NCBI GenBank assembly: GCA_008921705.1
Contig: VFFE01007072.1
Span: 1,231,090-1,295,089 of the forward strand
Source: Burhinus oedicnemus
Taxonomy: Eukaryota > Chordata > Aves > Charadriiformes > Burhinidae
Direction of reading: 5' to 3'
Length of the DNA: 64,000 nt
Positions 54,101 to 64,000 of this stretch are shown in pieces; within the stretch, counting starts at the first letter, position 1, and every line of letters begins with the position of its first letter. The translations under genes and the position numbers were made by a program. The notes beneath the pieces were generated by a model that ran no database searches, had not been told where the DNA came from, and saw only the letters and a program-made list of their open reading frames with translations.

Positions 54101-57100
54101 TTTATGGAATGCCAGCCAAGAAGAATAAAATTACTTTTTTCAAAATCAAGTACTGCAATTTTTCTAGAATTATATTATGCAAATTAACATGTTACAATTG
54201 CTTTCACAGCACTAACACATAGCTCTCATTAACTCTGAATTAGGCAGAAACACAAACAAAATTCCCCACCGTGTCAAATCCATTGTTTGGATTCAGTAGA
54301 ACTGTACTAACTTACAGAGAAAATGCAGCTCAGATTATGTTGTGTACTCTACAGATACTGTTACAAGACTACCTTTTGCAAAACTTTCATAAATTCTCTT
54401 CTTAAAGAGGCACAAGTATGATGAACTTATGGTTCCTATTACAAGTCTACATTGATAGAAATTAATGTTGAAATATAAAGCAATCAAGACAAACCTGCAC
54501 TGTTAGCTTTTGGAAATTGGAAGGAATTTGACATTTAAGATAAGACACACAAGCTAAAATCTCAAATACTAACTACAGAGGGGTACATAAAACCCCCAAA
54601 AGTAGCATTAATGTCTGCTCTCTTCATGCGTACAACAATTATTAAACCCCACCTGACTGTAATGGTGTGCCTGTAACTAGGAAGAAGCTTCTCCATATTT
54701 AGGAAACGGGTAATTTCCTCAAGAATAAGTCGAACATCAGGATTTAAGTTATCCAATGTTCGAACTTCATTGTTCACACTGACTGCAGGAGTTACAGAGT
54801 TGGCTAGGGCATCAATCAGCTCAGCACGATAGTAGTTGTCTGAAAACTAGATAAAAACAGCATTTAAATATAAGCAAATATAACAATACAAATTCTTTAA
54901 AAGCTAAGAAGTGTTCAAGCACTGTTACAGAACAAGATCTTAAAACAAAAGCCATATGAGAAACTGCACGAGAAAGCAAAACAGGAATAAATTTGTGCTG
55001 AAAATGGATTTGAGAGTGATTGAGCAAGCAGCAATCATTTATCTTCACTGTGTAATACATGCACATTAATACTAATACATCATTTTATAACAATGGAAAA
55101 ATAAGGCACTGAAAATTTTCCAGATAGGGAAAATAAAAGCCAGTATTTCTAAATGCGAGCATAGAAAACTACTTGTCTGTTTCTACATTCAGTACCAAGG
55201 TTACCAAGGTTAATGGGTGCTTAGCACCTCAGAAAATCAGTTAGTTTCTCTAGATAGCAATTTCACAGGCTTCTGAGGGTTCACTGCTGCTTAGTGAGGA
55301 AAATCATGCTTCTGCATTTGCTCCTTTTACTTGGGCTCACAGCTTCACCCCTTCCATTGTGCTGGCTGTTGCATTTGTTGGTCATGTTTATTTAGTAAGC
55401 AGCAAAAAGTATAAAAATAAAATTTAAGAAGCAGGAAAAAAGTACCAGACTTGAATAGTACTTTAATCTAAACAAACCCAGTACCTCTCAGACCTGGCAG
55501 AAGATGTCAAATACATGCGTGGAAGGGACATGTGGAAAAGTGAGGTGGGATCTCTCCTTTGGTGGCGGGGAGATGTTTGCACAACTCACCACGTTCTGTG
55601 ACTACTGGTGCTTGCATTCACCTGTCTAACTCCCTACCTCTCCACCCTCTACCATCCTCTTATTTCAGTATCTTGCAACAAGTGTCTTGTGTTTCTACAC
55701 ACAAGAAAGTAAGGCTTTAGAAGCTTCAGATTTGCTCTGTTGAACTTTGGATACTTAATTGGGAAGATTATGCTAGGCTCCCCTAGCAGCTGTAGACTTC
55801 CTCTGTAGCTAGGGAGATGGAATTTTGTATCATCCCAGAATCTTAAAGGTCTAAATCATCCTTCAGAGGTAGTCTGCATGGGAAGGAACTTTAGATGACG
55901 ACACTTCCAACTCAGATGCTTCAATTTAGTGATGGAACAATATTAACCTGGGTTTCAGCTGATATTTAACTAGATGAAGACAACCCAGTTCTGTGAGCTA
56001 GAGCTGACATTCAGAAGCCCAAATCCCAGAGTCCTGCATATCATTAAAAATAAAGATGACTTCCTTTCCTTGTTCTTTCAAATACTCTTCTCAAGGTGAA
56101 AAAAAAACCAACAAACCACTGCTTAACTGTGCATGCCACAAGTTATCCTCACGCGCATTTTCTCAAAACACATGGGTCTTTTGAATGAAAAAGAGTAAAG
56201 CAAGAAAAGTATGTGTGCAAATGAAGACAGACAGGTCCTTAGTAAGTCAACAAGCACAAAGAACTTTGAAATATCCAATAAATGCTGCCACAGAAATGTC
56301 AGCTACAGAACATTCTGCAATATTTACTGTTTAGTGTATCACCTTTTTATCAACTCTCCTAGCCAGATATTTATGTTAGTGGCATAACATAAATACATAA
56401 GATAAATACATAACATAATACAGTATATTAACTAAGACTTTTTTCAACAAAATAGTGAGAGATTAAAATAAACACATTCTTTACCTTATTCTTCCTGTTA
56501 TCATTATACTTGATCAAATCCAAAATAAACATTAAAACCTCCTTCGGACAGAGGTTGTGAACATCCCTCAGAAGGGCCATGGCAACAGGCATAGTCTGTT
56601 TAATAAAATTAATACTAACATCATTCATATATTACTGATAGTTACACCCTGCAAAAAGCTACATCCTGAAAATGAGCAATTAACAATTTTACAAAAATAC
56701 CTGAAAAGTTGTATTTAAATGCTTTTTGAAAGTCATACCACATGCTATGTAATTTTCAGATAAACTATGTAATTATTGCTCAGTAATTAGCCATCGTGCG
56801 GACACATTTGAAAAAACTGCACATCCAAGAAAAGACTCTCAAGTGAAGGCACTATCAAAAATGTAACAAACAAAAAATAATGAAACAGAAAATTATGATG
56901 GAACTAATTCTGAGACAGACACTGAATTTGGGTGTTTTCACGTGAACACAACGTCTAAGCTTCCATTACCATTGAGAGATACAGATCTAATACACTCAGT
57001 GAAGCCTAAAGAATTATTAGCCAGACAGGTGTTAGCCTGATTAGGTATTTAGTTCAGAATGAGCTAAGCAGCTCTCTTAGGCTCCACTCACATAGATCCA

Positions 57101-60100
57101 GGATTCTTACTCTAGATCTATAAACTTGGGACATGGGATTAAAGGGAGGAAAGTGTAAGATTTAGTGGGAAAGAATGAACAATGCCAAAAAGAGCAGAAA
57201 AATACAAAAGGAGGTCCAAGAAAGATGTGGGGAGAAGGGTGAAGCAGTTTTGGACAGAGTAAGAAAACAAAATTTGAGTTTACTCTGTAGTCAGGAATAT
57301 GAAATCTGTGAAATAAGAACTCAATCATCCAATAATTATAAAGCGATTCTTGAGAGAAAACCATTGTCATTCATTTTGTTATTCACTGTAAAACTAACAA
57401 CTATAGGTCCCAGTAAAAAAACCTGCTTTAACATCAAAATAAGCTGCAGAAATACGTGATGTTGACAATTAAGAGAAAGGAGGGGGCAAGAAGGATTATG
57501 CAGTGCCTTGAACTGAAACGCCCACTAATTTAAGGTAAGAATTACGAGATTTTATTGGCAGCATGATATCATTGCCATTAATGAAGACAGCTGCTGAATT
57601 CACCTAAAAGATAAAATGAGTAGCTTTGTTACTGTGCAATAAATTCTATTGTAAGAATGTAAGAATGAGCTCACAAATATTTACAAATAGTTATTATACA
57701 TACTCCATTCTTCTGAAGAAACTGCTAATTCAACTTCAGCTACTCAGAAAAAACTGCTAAAATTTTGTTAACTGATTTTTGACTAAGATGGAACAAACAG
57801 ATGCCATATAAGAAATAACTAGTTATTTCAGATTTTTATGAAGGGGTAAAAAAGCAGGACTGTGCTATCCATGTTCCTGTAGTTGTCAACCATATGATCA
57901 TTTTTGTATTTTGAAATGTCTTTTAAAATGTTCAGTGAAAAAAAAATATTTACCTTTTGCAGAAAGTAGCTTTGAAAGTTCATGAAGTTGTTGGTCTTCA
58001 CAATGTTTGGACAAGTCTTACAACAAAACATTCGGGTAAAGAGTGACTTCATGGCTGGTGGTCCTGTCCACGTACTTACCATCGAATTTGCAATCTGTAT
58101 AATTAGGGGGGAAGGGAAATCATATTAACATCACCACTGCAAGTTTAGTTTGGCCATACAAGAAATACACATTTCCTGTAGTCAAAAAAGGATAGTTGCC
58201 AGGAACACAGTATCCTTCAAATAGATACATATTTTCATCAATGTATTATCTTAGATTAGCTAAGTTTCCATTGATATCCCCAATATATCTTCTCTACACT
58301 AAAGGTAAATTTTATGAAAATTGTTCCACTTAGAAGATGTCTGTAACTAATTATCCTTCCATGATAAACTTCTGTTCTTAATTATTTTCTCTTTTATATT
58401 TTAGACAAAAATTCTGTGCTTACTAAGCCAAGTTTTCTGACTCTACAGAAGCCAGTCATGGAAGAGGCTTTTGCAATACCAACTTCCCAAATTTACCCTG
58501 CCAGTAACCTCAGCCTAGACTTTAAGTAGGTCTCAGCCACCCTAAGACTAAAAGACCACCCCTAAAGTGAAAGGCAAGTCAGCTACCTCTAACTTTAAAT
58601 CATAATTCACAAAGGGACTGTGCACTGAGACAATTTTATTGCTACAGTCTGTTTTGGTGTAAGGCAGTAAGATTCCACAAAGACAAAACTGCTTTTGTGC
58701 CTTCCCAGCACCCTGGGTCTCATACATTTGCTGTACGGAGCAGTGAAAGCCTGCAGACAAGAACACCTATGCCTGATGATGGATTAAGCCTGATGACAGA
58801 TTGCATGTGTGTATCTGTGTGTGTGCACAAGCAAATGGGGCCAATGCACCCTACAACATAGCAGGAGTTCCCATTGTTACAGACACACCACAAACTAAGG
58901 AAAAATCCATTTTCACACAGAAGAAAATGAATTTGATGATTTCCCTCTAAATTATTCAGCTTGTTTCAAAGGGTATTACATACGCAACAACAGAAAGAAA
59001 AGCAAGTGGCTATGTGAAGATGGGTAGCAATCCATTTCACCATTGCTCTTACATAAGATGGGTGCTTTTTATTACTGAAAACCATTTTCCCACTAGGTCA
59101 GGCTTCAAAGGAAAGTCAGAGAGAGAGAAAATACTGCGGGCAGACTAGATGTTCCCTTTGCAATAACTGAAGTCTTTGAACTAAAGATACAGATAGAGCT
59201 TCTTCTGTAAGCTACACGACGACTCTTCCTGCAGAGGAAGCTTAATCCCAACAACTGCTTAGAAACCATGATGATGAACTTAAAACTGCAAATGCAAAAC
59301 TTATGTAGCAATGTAAAATAAAACCCAACCACCCAAATATTATCAAAGGTTACCATATATACAAGATATTCACTATTGCATTAAAATTGGGGTGTAAGGT
59401 GTAAATTTTTAAATATTATTTAGGTTCTACTTATTTTAAGCATTTCATTTCTAAAATCAATAGATGAACAACAGCATTTTCAAATTAAACCAATAGTAGT
59501 GAAATCACCATCTTTTCAGTATTCTTTGGTCTTACAATGTGTTCTGACTCATTTGAATTTTCTCTGTACATACTGTCAGAATCCAAGTTTTCTACAACTG
59601 ATACGCTACACACTCTGAATTCAATGTATTTGCACATTCCCCACACCATAAGGCAAGTAGCGTGCCTTGCATTATTTCTACTTAAAGAGATGGCAGGTAC
59701 ACTCTATTTCTGCATCCTTCAATTCAGTATAACATAAAAACCTGGCCTAATATGTAACTGTCATCCACAGCTATGAAACTCCTTGATGTTTGGGGAGGGT
59801 TTATGTTGTTGTTACTTTTTTGAACCTTATAGCACATCACCAAGACTGCAATGGGTCTGAACAGGAAAATCAGCCTGCATACTCCCAGGAATTAATGTTG
59901 TGACATTGTTTTCTCCTTTCTCTGTAGGGTTATTTGTCACAAACTACTTGAAGTGTGTGCATGTGCACTCACCCACACACATCTATTAACTTCTTTATCA
60001 ATGAGGATTTAATATATTGCCTGGATACTTTATGCCTGAGAGACTGCAGTGCTGTTTTACAACAAATTATACAGTACATTTAGAAAGTGCAGTAACTTCG

Positions 60101-63100
60101 GTTTTATAATTGCATTATCACCTATCATTTCTCTGTATCAACATGAGTATGTGTTTTACAATAATAACCGCAATCCAGCTAGAAGTTGCAAATCAACAAA
60201 AAAGAATCCTCCCCCTAATAAACACGAAGGACTTGGCTTTTTTTCAGTAAAGAATACAAATCCTGAATATTTGCAGGCTGTGAGAATTAAACTGAGTTAA
60301 TGACTACAGGAAGTGTTTCTGACTAACCTCCCAATATTGGAACTAGTAATGGAATGTATTACATTGTTCTCCTAGGTAACTTACATAAACACATCTACAA
60401 CTTATCTACAACTCTGTCCTGCCATGCTCCTTCCACTTTTTGCTTAGCTTTATAATCTTTTTTAAGTCAACAACCTTATCTGTAGACCCAAGATTTTTCA
60501 TACACTTAGAACTGAGCAAAACTGGTTATGATTATCTGTAGACCTGAGAATTCAAAGTAAATACAGAAAAAACTATTGCATTTAAACATCGTAACAACTG
60601 CTCTTTCAATATTTACCTATGGAATATACACTTTTAAATATTCAAGTGAATTCATTATGAAACGTGAATATTTTAAGCCAGACAGTGGCAGTACCAATAC
60701 TGGCACACACACTGGCAGTATTACATCAGTGTTTCATAATATTAAAATACTTTGTCACAAACATTTCTTGGATTTTGACTTTCAGGCCAAAGGATTTATT
60801 TCTATATAGGTACAGAATTATTTTCATCAGGTACACAGCAGAAAGCAAGCTATATGCCCATGATCTGAACTCTACAAATTGTCAGTAAGTATGCCTCTGT
60901 GTCCATAAAAGTATGCCAACAACATGCCTTTTCAAAAATTCTTGTTATTCTGTGTTTCCACCCAGTTGTTTCATAGGGTTCTCTAATTTTCATTCTTAAT
61001 GCTAATTTTGTGTCTAAAGAAAAGAGATTGAAGGCAATTATTTGGCTTTTTAATATTTAATTGCAGACCAACATGATGTTTCTTTTGTGCCCCTATTCAA
61101 TCTGAAACAATATAGAACAGCAATCTGAATTCACATTAGACAGACAGATGAATTTCAGCACTTCAGAGTTCTCAACAGACAGGCCAAGGAACTTCCCAGT
61201 AAAATAAAAAAATACATCTTGGCTCTGAAAAAAATTAAACAGAAGTCTTTTATTTCTGCAACTTAATGAAATCTGGAAAAATCCCTTGTGGTTTTCATGT
61301 CTGACATCTCAATTTTGACAATTATGAAAGCCTTCTGCAGTCTCCATTTACAGACTAAAATAATACAGCTTTCCTTTCAAATCAGTCATGTTAAAATACT
61401 TGGCAAACACTTTTAAGAGGGTAAATATCAAGCCAGTTTAAGAACTGTGATGAGTTTTGACCCATTTTCAAACGTTTACGATGTCTAGCAGATTCCTCCA
61501 CTTACTCCCATCCACACAACCTCACCTTTGCAAGGCAGAAGCAGGCCAGCATTCTCACTCGGTAGAAACATTGCTCCTGTTCTAGTATATCAGTCAGTGC
61601 AAGCCGTGATGCTGGAGTAGGGAACTTTTCCAATGCCAGAATGGCTTCTTCTTGTGCAACCACATCTCTCTCATATCGAAGCTGATACTGCCACATGAAA
61701 TCAGATTGTTCAAATTCTACCTTCCTCAGTACTGACATATCAGGGTCTATTCTTATCCAGAGCAAAGGGGAATCAGCACTAAGACAGACAGGAAAAACAT
61801 TAATAGCTTACAACATTTCAAGACCATAGAAATCCAAAAGATGTTCTAACTTGTTATGAGTTATTTTTAAAGTATTTAGAGTCAAAGAACCATAAAGAAT
61901 CTAAGTTAAAGGGGGCTCTTGAAAGTCACCTGGCCCAATCTCCTGCTTCTAGGATGGCAATTCAGTAGCCTCCCAGGGCAATCTGTCCAAACCTCTAATA
62001 TGTTAGAATGAATACAGTGGTTTAGTATTTTTAATGTACAGACCTAAGTTCACGGTAAACTACTGTATAATCTCAAAATATTTCATTCTACTTCCTCAGA
62101 CACCATAACTTTCATAGGTGAGCAGCACTTGATCATCTTTTACAGTTTAAGACCACAAAAAAAATCCAATAAAGAAAATCTCGTGGTAAACACCCGGTTT
62201 TCTATATACTGTTTTTTATCAATAGATGTGAAAGTGCTTTACAAACACACACATGCTATGATGTTGAAAGCTGACAAGTGTAACCATGCAAATACACAGA
62301 ACTGCCAAGGCAAATGATGGTAAAAGTGAAAGGATTAAAGTTTTAGTCCTAGAGATAAAATTATTCAGTTGTATTCCATTCAAAGAAGCATTTTATACTT
62401 TAGTATTCACACAGTACCATGACTGCAGAAGTCATTCATAGGAGCAACAAGCATAAACTATATAATAAAGCCTCTCACTCAGTTTTCCACACAAAATTGA
62501 ATTAGGAATTCAATGGAATTAGGAGAGAGTTTGGAATGACGAAGAAAGCATCATTATAAGTATTATGCGTATTTCTATACACATGTGTAGAATGTCTAGA
62601 ATTACTGTCAAGACAGTAGCTAGAGAAGAAAGGATAGTGAAAAGAAGAGTGCATACACAGGATTCAGAAGAATAGAAAAGAACAAATGTTAGCATGTATA
62701 CTTGGAGCAGAGGAGTCCAAACTGGACAAAAGAATGACAGCATCGCAGACTAGAAGGTTAGCAGATAAACAAAGCATAAGTGACTTGCATAAAATCATAT
62801 ACCAGTTTGAAGGTAGTTCCAAGGAGATCATTAAGCTCAGTGTAATGCAATAGCTACTTGAACATAACTGATCAGAACTACTCACAAATGTTTATGCTAA
62901 TTGCTCTTAAATACAATTAAAAACTATTTATTCATCTGTCAACTATCATATAGAAATGATAACAATAACTTGCTCAGTGAAAATATCCCCTATAAAATTA
63001 TTTCTCATCATATTTTAAATGAGGTTATATTTACAAGAATCTCCAACACTCTTAAGGTGACAAGCAATCGTTCTTCAAAGAGACACCAGTAGTTTTCAAG

Positions 63101-63810
63101 AGCAGATTATTTACTTCCCTCAGCCAGCAAACAAGGTATTGACACCTTCAGTATTTCTGAAAGCACCACTGGTTCCAAGTCAAGGAGGGTAAAGCTGGTA
63201 TTTGAGCAAGAATTTGCTTTCAAAGAGCTAAACAGTTCCAACTGAAATTAATGCCAGTATGACTTTCAGTATGAAGCATTTCATCACTTCTTTTCAATCT
63301 AAAAGAATTCTTTTGGAATTAACCACAGATTTCAGGAATTTGTCTGTCTTAGTGCTAGTTAAATGGTCTTCATCAAGGTCCAACCAAAATTGCTCTTACT
63401 TTGTTTCAAGCAAATTCTTGTTTGTATTTTACCTACGAAGCCAGCTGAAAGATATCATTAGAAATGTGTAAGAATGAATCAAGGAATTTATTCTATCATC
63501 TTATCATACTTAAGATTTTTTTTAAACTGATTATAGTAGTTAACCCATACAATTTACACTTCACTCAAATTTTCCCAGCTACAGAAAAGAAGTCTCAAAG
63601 GCGGCAAAGAAATGTGGTAGTCTTGAAATTTGCTAGTCATATAATGAAGTACAACATTACTATCAAATCCATCAAAATAGCATGCTTTAGACAAGGGGAA
63701 CATGGCTCAGTCTCAGTCTGAGAAACTCCAACAAGCTAACTTACTCCATAGCAGAAAGGTCCATGTCCACCTCTTCTCCGTTCATCAGTGGAATCTTCTT
63801 CTTCTTATTT
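29920..63810 (-). CDS. TAF2: TAF2, TFIID subunit 2, 3' half of the gene (12 exons, partial at 5' end)
   Basis: TAF2 is a nuclear subunit of TFIID. With TAF8 and TAF1 it helps TFIID contact core promoter DNA around and downstream of the start site. Joined on the minus strand, the exons are 63745-63810, 61526-61778, 57954-58094, 56485-56595, 54653-54846, 53927-54066, 48088-48157, 46409-46518, 43794-44023, 40966-41118, 40448-40553 and 29920-30185. They total 1840 nt: one leading base that completes an upstream codon, 612 codons and a TGA. Every junction has AG/GT borders and matching phase, with no internal stop. The translation follows human TAF2 closely (from memory) from about residue 600 to the end, for example [40 protein letters not shown] and the final [10 protein letters not shown]. 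The part present is the helical-repeat region (about residues 20-420 of this fragment), an acidic linker (490-525) and a His/Lys tail (526-612). The M1-aminopeptidase-like domain and start codon are outside the window. Confidence 0.96.
32774..32796. repeat. Perfect short palindrome
   Basis: Arms TTAACCCAGT and ACTGGGTTAA with a 3-base loop ATA. It lies in the last TAF2 intron. Confidence 0.85.
39173..39234. repeat. A/C-rich simple tract in TAF2 intron
   Basis: A runs interrupted by C, drifting from AAAC to AACC units. Similar tracts occur at 35143-35175 and 46364-46408, and a T/G version at 19358-19398. Confidence 0.7.
40448..40553 (-). CDS. TAF2: TAF2 coding exon, acidic [14 protein letters not shown] segment
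   Basis: This 106-nt exon has 35 codons: [20 protein letters not shown], then [15 protein letters not shown], then G of a split Gly. The acceptor is TGATATCTTAG and the donor GTATGAG. Compared with human [21 protein letters not shown] the acidic core is unchanged. The split Gly joins in frame (GGT) directly to the last exon at 29920-30185. Confidence 0.94.
40554..40965 (-). other. TAF2: TAF2 intron, 412 nt
   Basis: The intron between the probable cassette exon and the acidic exon. Clean GTAAGA donor and TTAG acceptor. Nothing else is seen in it. Confidence 0.8.
40966..41118 (-). CDS. TAF2: TAF2 probable cassette exon encoding a 51-residue KRKADMPLG...KVKLKIR segment
   Basis: This 153-nt exon is bounded by the acceptor AATGCCGCTTCAG and the consensus donor AGA|GTAAGA. 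It is open throughout and begins and ends in phase 0, as do the flanking exons, so it can be included or skipped without changing the frame. It encodes [20 protein letters not shown], then [20 protein letters not shown] and [14 protein letters not shown] could act as part of a nuclear localisation signal, and the KVKLKIR end is a basic, beta-prone motif. The human TAF2 I remember runs straight from GFQNP to FSSSQDEEE and lacks this segment. Good splice sites, phase match and the TFIID-like charged content make it a real exon in my view. Its constitutive or alternative use is unknown. Confidence 0.8.
41119..43793 (-). other. TAF2: TAF2 intron, 2.7 kb
   Basis: Donor GTAAGC, acceptor CTTCAG. Unique AT-rich sequence with no recognised repeat or exon. 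Open frames on the plus strand here have no coding signature. Confidence 0.75.
43794..44023 (-). CDS. TAF2: TAF2 coding exon, end of helical region and variable linker
   Basis: This 230-nt exon completes Gly, then 76 codons: [40 protein letters not shown], then [20 protein letters not shown] and [15 protein letters not shown]. The first two thirds match human closely. From ESVANNQEP onward it is less conserved and rich in Asn, Ser and Gln, which marks the start of the disordered C-terminal part. The acceptor is TTTGGACTTTAG and the donor GTAAGC. It ends in phase 0. Confidence 0.95.
44024..46408 (-). other. TAF2: TAF2 intron, 2.4 kb
   Basis: Donor GTTGTT (weak), acceptor ACTTTAG. At the donor end it holds an A/C-rich simple tract on the plus strand (about 46364-46408) that abuts the splice site. 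Confidence 0.75.
46409..46518 (-). CDS. TAF2: TAF2 coding exon, [16 protein letters not shown] segment
   Basis: This 110-nt exon starts with one base completing Arg, then 36 codons [20 protein letters not shown] to [10 protein letters not shown], then G of a split Gly. The acceptor is TTATTTTTCAG. The donor is GTTGTT, the weakest in the gene, and is followed by a T-rich stretch. It is nearly identical to human TAF2 ([13 protein letters not shown] from memory). Confidence 0.95.
46519..48087 (-). other. TAF2: TAF2 intron, 1.6 kb
   Basis: Donor GTTAGT, acceptor TTTTTCAG. Nothing recognised apart from a short T-run near 47240-47252. Confidence 0.75.
48088..48157 (-). CDS. TAF2: TAF2 coding exon, short [11 protein letters not shown] segment
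   Basis: This 70-nt exon is too short to stand out as an ORF. It was found by its translation: (V)[18 protein letters not shown], then VPYI and a split Arg. The acceptor is TTTTCTTCGCAG and the donor GTTAGT. The phases fit both neighbours (Val split before, Arg split after). The human counterpart reads LLNMIQNDPVPYVR, so the substitutions are conservative. Confidence 0.93.
48158..53926 (-). other. TAF2: TAF2 intron, 5.8 kb, carrying a CR1 LINE
   Basis: Donor GTACTT, acceptor CTTCGCAG. It carries a CR1 fragment at about 50215-51240, in the same orientation as the gene. The rest looks like unique sequence, with a poly-A run near 49985-50000. Confidence 0.8.
50215..51240 (-). mobile_element. 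CR1 LINE, 5'-truncated, non-functional
   Basis: The minus strand encodes the second half of a CR1 reverse transcriptase: [23 protein letters not shown], an ADDTELCG box (catalytic ADD), [20 protein letters not shown], then [28 protein letters not shown] and [20 protein letters not shown]. The frame is broken several times, and about 20 residues are missing between the PQG and ADD motifs. The low-coordinate end (50215-50270) is the conserved CR1 3' end, with TCGTAGAATCATAC on the plus strand. It is 5'-truncated, as nearly all CR1 copies are, and inserted in a TAF2 intron in the sense direction. Confidence 0.95.
53927..54066 (-). CDS. TAF2: TAF2 coding exon, [18 protein letters not shown] segment
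   Basis: This 140-nt exon has one base completing Ser, 46 codons ([20 protein letters not shown] through [12 protein letters not shown]), then G of a split Val. The acceptor is CTCATCTAG and the donor GTACTT, which departs from consensus at positions +4 to +6. Human-like throughout, with Lys for Arg in CL(R/K)AIR and FIDVR for FVDIR. This is a typical HEAT/ARM helix pair. Confidence 0.96.
54067..54652 (-). other. TAF2: TAF2 intron, 586 nt
   Basis: Donor GTGGGG, acceptor CATCTAG. Nothing else recognised. Confidence 0.8.
54653..54846 (-). CDS. TAF2: TAF2 coding exon, [14 protein letters not shown] segment
   Basis: This 194-nt exon has 64 codons, [20 protein letters not shown] through PSYRHTITV, then AG of a split Ser codon. 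I chose the acceptor at TATCTAG because it gives the conserved FSDNYY in frame. A second AG 8 nt downstream (TTTTCAG) would shift the frame. The donor is the weak GTGGGG. The exon includes [20 protein letters not shown], a conserved helix pair. Confidence 0.96.
54847..56484 (-). other. TAF2: TAF2 intron, 1.6 kb
   Basis: Donor GTAAAG, acceptor TATCTAG. Unique sequence, no repeat recognised with confidence. Confidence 0.75.
56485..56595 (-). CDS. TAF2: TAF2 coding exon, [14 protein letters not shown] segment
   Basis: This 111-nt, phase 0/0 exon has 37 codons, [20 protein letters not shown] through [11 protein letters not shown]. The acceptor is TATTAAACAG and the donor GTAAAG. It continues the helical repeats and is almost identical to the human residues I remember (LTFILDL there, LMFILDL here). 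Confidence 0.96.
56596..57953 (-). other. TAF2: TAF2 intron, 1.4 kb
   Basis: Donor GTAAAT, acceptor TTAAACAG. Nothing recognised. Confidence 0.75.
57954..58094 (-). CDS. TAF2: TAF2 coding exon with cysteine-rich [12 protein letters not shown] segment
   Basis: This 141-nt, phase 0/0 exon has 47 codons, [16 protein letters not shown] through FQSYFLQK. The acceptor is AATTATACAG and the donor GTAAAT. Fifteen bases into the exon the sequence ATG|GTAAGT is a near-perfect 5' splice site (intron side at 58074-58079). Using it would remove 126 nt (42 codons) in frame. Apart from that the exon is a normal conserved helical-repeat exon. Confidence 0.96.
58095..61525 (-). other. TAF2: TAF2 intron, 3.4 kb
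   Basis: Donor GTGAGG, acceptor TTATACAG. Contains a short TG-rich stretch near 58806-58825 but no recognised exon or interspersed repeat. Confidence 0.75.
61526..61778 (-). CDS. TAF2: TAF2 coding exon, start of helical-repeat region
   Basis: This 253-nt exon begins with one base that completes Asp, followed by 84 codons running from [14 protein letters not shown] to [15 protein letters not shown]. The acceptor is CTGTCTTAG and the donor GTGAGG, ending in phase 0. Residues 23-106 of the fragment include [20 protein letters not shown], the first helical repeat after the aminopeptidase-like domain and one of the most conserved stretches of TAF2. Only a few residues differ from the human sequence I remember. 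Confidence 0.97.
61779..63744 (-). other. TAF2: TAF2 intron, 2.0 kb
   Basis: Donor GTAAGT, acceptor TGTCTTAG. Holds an old CR1 3'-end relic at about 61878-62000; otherwise unique. Confidence 0.8.
61878..62000 (-). repeat. Old CR1 3'-end relic
   Basis: The plus strand resembles the reverse complement of a CR1 3' end: AGAACCATAAAGAATCTAAG, then GTCACCTGGCCCAATCTCC where younger copies have GATCATCTAGTCCAACC. Diverged, so the borders are approximate. Confidence 0.6.
63745..63810 (-). CDS. TAF2: TAF2 coding exon (first in window), basic and acidic linker
   Basis: This 66-nt exon encodes [20 protein letters not shown], then M and two bases of the next Asp codon. The acceptor is TTTTTTAATAG and the donor is a consensus GTAAGT. 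It is the link between the aminopeptidase-like part (upstream, off window) and the helical repeats. The first base completes a codon of the previous exon, which lies beyond 64000. The human sequence here is nearly the same, from memory. Confidence 0.92.
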
Positions 63811-64000
63811 CTATTAAAAAAGAGAAAATAGAAAAAAACAGGTATTAAAAATAAATTACTATACTAGCAAAGATATGTTTATAAATGGAGATTAAGCCTG
63901 CAAAAGTACTCTCTGTATTTCACCACACCAAAAAATAATGCTCTCTCCAGCAAAAAATATTGACAAAGTTGAGCTGTGCATTAATTTTGTTCAAATAATA
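63811..64000 (-). other. TAF2: TAF2 intron, partial at window edge
   Basis: Begins after the acceptor of the first exon in the window and runs off the right edge. The upstream exons and the promoter of TAF2 lie beyond. Confidence 0.85.

Overview
This looks like vertebrate nuclear DNA, most likely from a bird. It has long introns, sparse genes, a 5'-truncated CR1 LINE with its typical 3' end, short CR1 tails, and a long terminal repeat of a type I know from avian endogenous retroviruses. Species cannot be fixed from the window. There is one assembly gap of 20 N at 2231-2250.

The only gene I can support is the 3' half of TAF2, which encodes a subunit of the general transcription factor TFIID. 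It lies on the minus strand from about 28.5 kb to the right edge. Twelve coding exons join without a frame break into 612 codons plus a stop. They cover the region after the aminopeptidase-like domain: the alpha-helical (ARM/HEAT-like) repeats, then an acidic linker, then a histidine/lysine-rich tail ending in SPSLSD. The N-terminal half and promoter lie beyond the right edge. The exons are 63745-63810, 61526-61778, 57954-58094, 56485-56595, 54653-54846, 53927-54066, 48088-48157, 46409-46518, 43794-44023, 40966-41118, 40448-40553 and 29920-30185. The 3' UTR probably ends near 28.54 kb.

Positions 1 to about 28.5 kb hold no coding exon that I recognise. In other amniotes the neighbour on this side of TAF2 is ENPP2, whose first exon I looked for and did not find. 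This gene-free stretch contains a complete solo LTR (2493-3276) flanked by a 5-bp target duplication, short CR1 and MIR-like relics, an old repeat of uncertain family, and an isolated CpG-rich patch at about 24.86-25.20 kb.

The most interesting observation is a 153-nt, phase-0 exon in TAF2 (40966-41118). It encodes 51 residues with a basic KVKLKIR end that I do not remember in the canonical human protein. Conversely, the roughly 40-residue human segment beginning LSKYRP, which should lie between the last two exons here, could not be found; the flanking phases join in frame without it.
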